Origin: Solirubrobacteraceae bacterium
Lineage (GTDB): Bacteria; Actinomycetota; Thermoleophilia; Solirubrobacterales; Solirubrobacteraceae
Assembly (NCBI GenBank): GCA_024710825.1
Contig: JANJUA010000084.1
Span: 1 to 9,220, forward strand
Direction: 5' to 3'
Length of the DNA: 9,220 nucleotides
Position numbers and translations under genes: made by a program. Shown piece after piece: positions 5,075-9,220 of the stretch; positions within the stretch are counted from its first letter, which is position 1; each line of letters starts with the position of its first letter. The notes under the pieces are model-generated. The model was not told where the DNA came from and made no database searches. It saw nothing but the letters and a program-made list of their open reading frames with translations.

Positions 5075-7027
5075 ATGCAGACGCCCGACGCGCTGCAGGA
5101 GGGGCGGGAGGCGTACGACGCCCGGGCGTGGGACCGCGCCTACGAGCGCCTTCGCGAAGTCGACGGCAAAGCGCCGCTGCAGCCCGCCGACCTGGAGCGG
5201 CTGGCGGAGGCAGCGCGCTGGTCGGGACGGTTCGCCGCCATGCTCGACGCGCTGGAGCGCGCCCACGGCGCCTACGACGGGGTCGGCGCGACGCGGGACG
5301 CCGCTCGCGTCGCCCTGCTGCTCGCCACGCTGTACTGGGAGCGGCGCGACGACGCGCTCGCCGGCGGCTGGGGCGCCCGCGCGCGACGGCTGCTGGAGCA
5401 GCTCGACGAGGGCCCCGAGCACGTGCGCCTGCACCTCATGGGCATCCACCCGATGCTGCGCGACGGGCGTGTCGAGGAGGCGATCGAGACGGCCCGCGGG
5501 GTCGTCGAGGACGGGCGCCGCTTCGGTGACCGCGCGCTGGAGGGCCTCGGGCTCGTCTACCTCGGGCTGTCAACGCTCGCGGCGGGTCGGGTGCAGGAGG
5601 CCGGCGGCTACATCGACGAGGCCAGCGCGCTCGCGCTGGCGGGCGGGCTCGACCTCGACACCACCGGGACGATCCTGTGCGCCACGATCTTCGCGTGCCG
5701 CAACAGCGGCGACTGGCGTCGCGCCGGCGAGTGGACCGAGGCGTCGGCGCGCTGGTGCGAGCGCAACGCGGTCAACGGCTTCCCGGGCCTGTGTCGCTTC
5801 CACCGGGCCGAGGTGCTGCGCATGCTCGGCACGCTCGACGACGCCGAGCGCGAGGCCCGGGCGGCGATCGAGGAGCTCGACGCCGCCGCCCCGCGCTTCT
5901 CCTGGTTCGGCTGGGGCGAGCTCGGCGAGATCCAGCGCCGGCGCGGCAACCGCGACGAGGCCGTCGCCGCGTTCCGGCGCTGCTCGGAGCTCGGCGGCGA
6001 GCCGGATCCCGGTTGGTCGCTGCTGCGCGCCGCGGAGGGCGACTTCGCCGGGACCCTGCGGACGCTCCGGCGCCTGCTGACCGCCGGCGACGGCATCGTC
6101 AAGGACATCGGCGTCCTGCTCGGGGCGAGCGTACCCGTCGCGATCGGCGCCGGCGACCTCGATGCGGCACGCGGGGCGGCCGAGCGGCTCGCCGAGCACG
6201 CGGCCGAGTCGGACACCGGGTTCGGGCGCGCCGCCGCGGCGGTCGCCGCCGGGCACGTGGCGCTCGCCGAGCAGCGCCGGGACGAGGCCGTCGCGCGGCT
6301 CCGGGAGGGGATCGCCGGCTGGTTCGAGCTGCGCGCGCCCTACGAGGCGGCGCGCGCCCGCCTGCTGCTGAGCCGCGCCCTGGAGGCGGTCGGGGACGAC
6401 GGCGGCGCGGCGCTCGAGGCCGAGGCCGCCCAGGCCACGCTCGCCCGCATGCGCGCCTCGATGGCGCTCGAGCCCGGCATCGCCTCCGCCGCCGTCGCGC
6501 CCTCACCCTCGCTGGTGACGTTCATGTTCACCGACATGGTCGGCTCCACGCGCCTGCTCGAGGAGCTGGGAGACGAGGGCTGGAACGAGCTGCTCGCCCG
6601 CCACGACGCCACGATCCGCGAGCAGTTCGTGGCCGCGCACGGTCGCGAGATCAAGCATGAGGGCGACGGCTTCTTCGTCGCGTTCGAGGACGCCGCCGAC
6701 GCGATCCGGGCGGGCGGCGCGATCCAGGCCGCCCTGGCCGAGCACCGGGCCGGCGGCGGGCGGCTCCCGCCCGTCCGCGTCGGCATCCACACGGCGACCG
6801 CCACGAGCCGAGGGCGCGACTACGTCGGGCGCGGCGTGCACGAGGCGGCGCGCCTGGTCGACGCCGCCGCCGGCGACGAGGTGCTCGCGAGCGCGCGGGC
6901 GGTCGCGGCCGCCGGCGACGGCCTCGTCACGAGCGCGCCGCGGACGATCGACCTGCAGGGCTTCCGCGACCCGATCGAGGTCGTCACCGTGCCGTGGCGC
7001 GAGGCGCCCGCGGCGGTCGACGGCTGA
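5075..7027 (+). CDS. TPR-repeat protein with C-terminal class III adenylate/guanylate cyclase domain
   Basis: A 650-residue, probably soluble signalling protein without visible signal peptide or membrane helix. Residues about 1-460 are helical, Ala/Glu/Arg-rich TPR-like repeats. A stretch around 215-250 (GDWRRAGEWTEASARWCER, then FPGLCRFHRAEVLR) resembles the TPR part found in some actinobacterial LuxR-type regulators. Residues about 481-648 are a class III cyclase homology domain: LVTFMFTDMVGSTRL with metal-binding D487, EIKHEGDGFFVAF with K527 and metal-binding D531, VRVGIHT, RDYVGRGVHEAARL with D582 and R593. K527 and D582 sit at the positions that select ATP in this family, so cyclic AMP is the more likely product. 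The usual transition-state Asn (VNxAAR) is His589 here, which may lower activity. There is no ATPase or DNA-binding domain between or after the parts. It follows cysNC by 40 bases and converges on the kinase gene. Confidence 0.85.
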   Translation: MQTPDALQEGREAYDARAWDRAYERLREVDGKAPLQPADLERLAEAARWSGRFAAMLDALERAHGAYDGVGATRDAARVALLLATLYWERRDDALAGGWGARARRLLEQLDEGPEHVRLHLMGIHPMLRDGRVEEAIETARGVVEDGRRFGDRALEGLGLVYLGLSTLAAGRVQEAGGYIDEASALALAGGLDLDTTGTILCATIFACRNSGDWRRAGEWTEASARWCERNAVNGFPGLCRFHRAEVLRMLGTLDDAEREARAAIEELDAAAPRFSWFGWGELGEIQRRRGNRDEAVAAFRRCSELGGEPDPGWSLLRAAEGDFAGTLRTLRRLLTAGDGIVKDIGVLLGASVPVAIGAGDLDAARGAAERLAEHAAESDTGFGRAAAAVAAGHVALAEQRRDEAVARLREGIAGWFELRAPYEAARARLLLSRALEAVGDDGGAALEAEAAQATLARMRASMALEPGIASAAVAPSPSLVTFMFTDMVGSTRLLEELGDEGWNELLARHDATIREQFVAAHGREIKHEGDGFFVAFEDAADAIRAGGAIQAALAEHRAGGGRLPPVRVGIHTATATSRGRDYVGRGVHEAARLVDAAAGDEVLASARAVAAAGDGLVTSAPRTIDLQGFRDPIEVVTVPWREAPAAVDG

Positions 7028-7033
7028 TCGCCC

Positions 7034-7804
7034 TTATGTCGCGAGGGCGCGCGCCAGCTCCGGCACGCCGGGGCGCCGGGCGGCGTCCGGCTCGAGGCAG
7101 GCGTCGATCGCGGCGGCCAGCGCCTTGGGCAGCCGGGGGCGGAGCTCGCGGACGGGCGCGGCGCGCTCCTCGGACTGATCGCGGTCGTCGAACGGGCCCT
7201 CCCCGGTCGCGCCCTCCCACAGCACGGTGCCGATGCCCCATACGTCCGCGGCAGGACCGACGATCCCGCCCGCCGCCTGCTCGGGCGCCATGTTCAGCCA
7301 GGTGCCGCGGCCCTTGCTCACGCGGCCCGGGCGCTGCGCGATCGACAGATCCAGGAGCTTGGCCCGCCCGCAGTCGGCGATGACGTTGGAGGGCTTGAGG
7401 TCGAGGTGCAGGATGCCCTCGGCATGCAGGTAGCCGACCGCCGACGCGAGCTGGGCGCCGAGCTCGCGCAGGTCGCCGGCGCCGAGGCGCACCCGGGAGA
7501 AGAGGTGGCGCAGCGTCTCCCCTCCGACGGTCTCGAGCACGATCGCGGGACGCGGCTCGCGCACGACGTCGTAGGCGCGCACGACGTGCGGGTGCGCGAG
7601 GCGGCGCAGCAGGCGCCCCTCGCGCAGCAGGTGTCGGACGACCGCCGCGTCGCGGAGGCGATCGGGACGCGGCGCCTTGACGACGACCGGAGCGAGCCGG
7701 CGCTCGTCGTGGGCGGCGTAGACGTCGAGGTGGTTGGAGCGGTGCAGGTGCTCGGTGACCCGCACCCCGGGGACGATCTCCCGCCCGGCGCCGAGCGGCC
7801 TCAT
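7034..7804 (-). CDS. soluble serine/threonine protein kinase with variant catalytic motifs
   Basis: A 256-residue protein made of a single Hanks-type kinase domain, with no membrane helix, PASTA or other sensor domain. Seen: VVVK with the ATP-anchoring K43, E62 in the alpha-C helix (LLREGRLLRRLAHPHVV), HLDLKPSN (133-140) with catalytic D135, K137 and N140, DLS (152-154) where DFG is usual, MAPEQ (172-176), and ADVWGIG with D187. The glycine-rich loop is degenerate (LHRSNHLDVYAA, no GxGxxG). The catalytic Lys, Glu, Asp, Asn and Asp are all present, so activity is plausible. HLD instead of HRD and DLS instead of DFG appear to be features of an actinobacterial subgroup, from memory. Its ATG overlaps the stop of the ABC transporter gene (ATGA), so the two are probably translated together and the kinase may act with or on the exporter. 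It ends in TAA, 6 bases from the cyclase stop. Confidence 0.9.
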   Translation of the reverse strand: MRPLGAGREIVPGVRVTEHLHRSNHLDVYAAHDERRLAPVVVKAPRPDRLRDAAVVRHLLREGRLLRRLAHPHVVRAYDVVREPRPAIVLETVGGETLRHLFSRVRLGAGDLRELGAQLASAVGYLHAEGILHLDLKPSNVIADCGRAKLLDLSIAQRPGRVSKGRGTWLNMAPEQAAGGIVGPAADVWGIGTVLWEGATGEGPFDDRDQSEERAAPVRELRPRLPKALAAAIDACLEPDAARRPGVPELARALAT

Positions 7805-9220
7805 GCCGGCACCGCGATGGGCTCGAGCTCGATCACGCGGTCGGCGCGGGCGAGCACCTCCGGGTCGTGCGAGATGACGAGCGTCGTGCGGCCGCGCAGC
7901 AGCTCGTCGACCGCGGCGAGGACCTCGTCGCGAGCCTCGGCGTCGAGGCCGGTGGTGGGCTCGTCGAGGACGACCACCGCGCTGTCGCGCACGAGCGCCC
8001 GGGCGATCGCCACGCGCCGGCGCTGGCCTCCGGAGAGCGCCCCGCCGCGCTCGCCCACGCGCGCGTCGAGCAGCTCCGCGACGCCCGCGGCGCGCGCCGC
8101 GTCCTCGACCTCGACGGACGTGGCGTCCGCTCGGCCGTGGCCGATGTTCTCGCGCACCGTGCCCTGGAAGAGCAGCGCGTCCTGCAGCAGCAGCCCGACG
8201 TGCGCGCGGACGTCGTGGACGCGGAGGTCGCGCAGGTCGTGGCCGTCGAGCAGGATGGCGCCCTCCTGAGGATCGACGAAGCGCGCCAGCAGCCGGGCCA
8301 CGGTCGTCTTGCCCACGCCGCTCGGCCCGGCCAGCGCGACCGACTCGCCCGGGGCGAGCGTCAGCGACAGACGATCGAGGACGCCGACGTCGCCGTAGGC
8401 GAAGCTCAGGTCGCGCAGCTCGACGTGGCCGCGGGCGGCGGGCATCGCCCTGGCATGCGGCGCGTCCTCGATCGACGGGCGCTCGTCAAGCAGCTCGATG
8501 ACGCGCTCGGCGGCGGCGGACGCCGCGAACAGCGTGTTGGCCAGCGAGCCGAGCGAGCGCACCGGGCCGTAGAGCTGGCTGACGTAGGCGAGGAAGACGA
8601 GCAGGCCGCCGAGCGTCAGGTCGCCGGAGGACAGCGCCCACACGCCGAGGGCGACGACCGTCATGCCGCCGGCGAGCTCGATGAGGTCGACGATCGGGGA
8701 GTAGAGCGCGCGGATGCGCGTGGAGGCGAGCTCGGCCTCCATGATCGCCTCGTTCTCGCGCCGGAAGCGGTCGGCCTCGGCGTCCTGGCGGTTGAGGCTC
8801 TGGACGAGCGCGGCGTTGCCGAGCGCCTCCTCGGCGATCGTCGTCAGCGAGCCGGTGCGGCGGCGCTTCTCGCGCGCGGCGTGCTTGACCAGGCGCGAGA
8901 AGCCGCGCGCGGCCAGCCAGAAGAGCGGGACGACGACGACGGCGGCGAGCGCGAGCTTCCACGACAGCAGCACGAGCGCCCCGGCGAAGATGGCGATGCG
9001 GGCCACGGCGCCGAGCGCCTCGCCGACGCCGGTGAGGACGAACGACTCGATCGCGCGCACGTCGGACGTCAGGCGCGAGAGCAGGTCCCCGGCGCGGCGG
9101 CGGCCGAGCGCGTCGAGCGACAGCGACTGCAGGTGGGCGAAGAAGCGGCCGCGCAGCCGCAGCAGGAAGCGCTCGCCGACCCAGGTGGCGAGGTAGTCGT
9201 CGCCGAAGGACACCAGGGCG
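7801..9220 (-). CDS. ABC exporter half-transporter (fused membrane and ATPase domains), N-terminus beyond right edge
   Basis: The visible 472 residues enter the window in frame (codon 9217-9219) with no convincing start. A GTG at 9211-9213 falls within the usual TM1-TM2 region before YLATWVGERFLLRLRGRFFAHL, so the first 80-100 residues are probably outside. Counting from that GTG: type-1 exporter membrane domain to about residue 235, with hydrophobic segments near 65-105 and 172-215 and the linker AAERVIELLDERP. The ATPase domain follows: Walker A GPSGVGKT (296-303), Q-loop LLLQD (341-345), signature LSGGQ (393-397), Walker B VVVLDEP (413-419) with Glu418, D-loop TGLDAE and switch His449 (ISHD). 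All catalytic motifs are intact, so as a homodimer or heterodimer it should be active. Substrate is unknown (lipid, peptide or drug are possible). The TGA stop overlaps the kinase ATG. Confidence 0.93.
   Translation of the reverse strand, partial: ALVSFGDDYLATWVGERFLLRLRGRFFAHLQSLSLDALGRRRAGDLLSRLTSDVRAIESFVLTGVGEALGAVARIAIFAGALVLLSWKLALAAVVVVPLFWLAARGFSRLVKHAAREKRRRTGSLTTIAEEALGNAALVQSLNRQDAEADRFRRENEAIMEAELASTRIRALYSPIVDLIELAGGMTVVALGVWALSSGDLTLGGLLVFLAYVSQLYGPVRSLGSLANTLFAASAAAERVIELLDERPSIEDAPHARAMPAARGHVELRDLSFAYGDVGVLDRLSLTLAPGESVALAGPSGVGKTTVARLLARFVDPQEGAILLDGHDLRDLRVHDVRAHVGLLLQDALLFQGTVRENIGHGRADATSVEVEDAARAAGVAELLDARVGERGGALSGGQRRRVAIARALVRDSAVVVLDEPTTGLDAEARDEVLAAVDELLRGRTTLVISHDPEVLARADRVIELEPIAVPA

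Noticed and set aside
3082..5076. 664-codon open frame on the minus strand opposite cysNC
   Set aside because: It is low-complexity Arg/Val/Asp-rich, antisense to an unmistakable CysNC, and has no motifs of its own. It stays open across the two TAG sites only because these read as CTA on that strand.
7406..8269. 287-codon plus-strand open frame opposite the kinase and exporter
   Set aside because: It is antisense to conserved kinase and ATPase motifs, and its second half is Ser/Arg-rich low complexity typical of a shadow frame.

Overview
The window is very GC-rich DNA with third codon positions almost always G or C, tightly packed genes and short overlaps. This, the cysNC fusion, TANNNT-type promoters next to start codons, and soluble Ser/Thr-kinase and class III cyclase genes point to an actinomycetote. 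A Thermoleophilia-like (Solirubrobacterales) source is my best guess, but that is inference. No tRNA, rRNA, CRISPR array, insertion sequence or attachment site was seen, and no stretch over 300 bases lacks a gene.

Layout. (1) 1-204, minus: the N-terminal piece of an ornithine cyclodeaminase/mu-crystallin-family protein, running off the left edge. (2) 226-450, plus: a small protein resembling the epsilon subunit of acyl-CoA carboxylases, divergent from the first gene with only 21 bases between starts. (3) 451-603: a non-coding stretch with a likely promoter and a possible operator. (4) 604-5034, plus: a sulfate-assimilation operon made of a 14-codon leader ORF, cysH (iron-sulfur APS reductase), a TauE/SafE-type permease, cysD and cysNC. 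The permease probably moves sulfate or another sulfur oxyanion. CysD plus the CysN GTPase activate sulfate to APS, and CysH reduces APS to sulfite. No sulfite reductase gene is in view. (5) 5075-7027, plus: a TPR-rich protein ending in a class III adenylate/guanylate cyclase domain. (6) 7034-9220, minus: an ABC exporter half-transporter (N-terminus beyond the right edge) whose stop overlaps the start of a soluble Ser/Thr kinase gene. The kinase and the cyclase genes converge with 6 bases between their stop codons.

The most striking point is in cysNC. The CysC (APS kinase) reading frame is kept to its natural TGA at 5034 but holds two in-frame TAG codons 27 bases apart, at 4825 and 4852. Each is one G-to-T change from GAG, and the surrounding CysC sequence is otherwise intact. 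Because CysH here has the four-cysteine signature of APS (not PAPS) reductases, APS kinase is not needed for sulfate reduction, so recent loss is tolerable. Amber readthrough or sequence error are the alternatives. A second point is the cysH 5' end: a TANNNT box lies 6 bases before an ATG, which suggests a leaderless transcript starting with a 14-codon ORF that ends 2 bases before cysH. A one-base deletion in the cysH 5' end would give the same picture.
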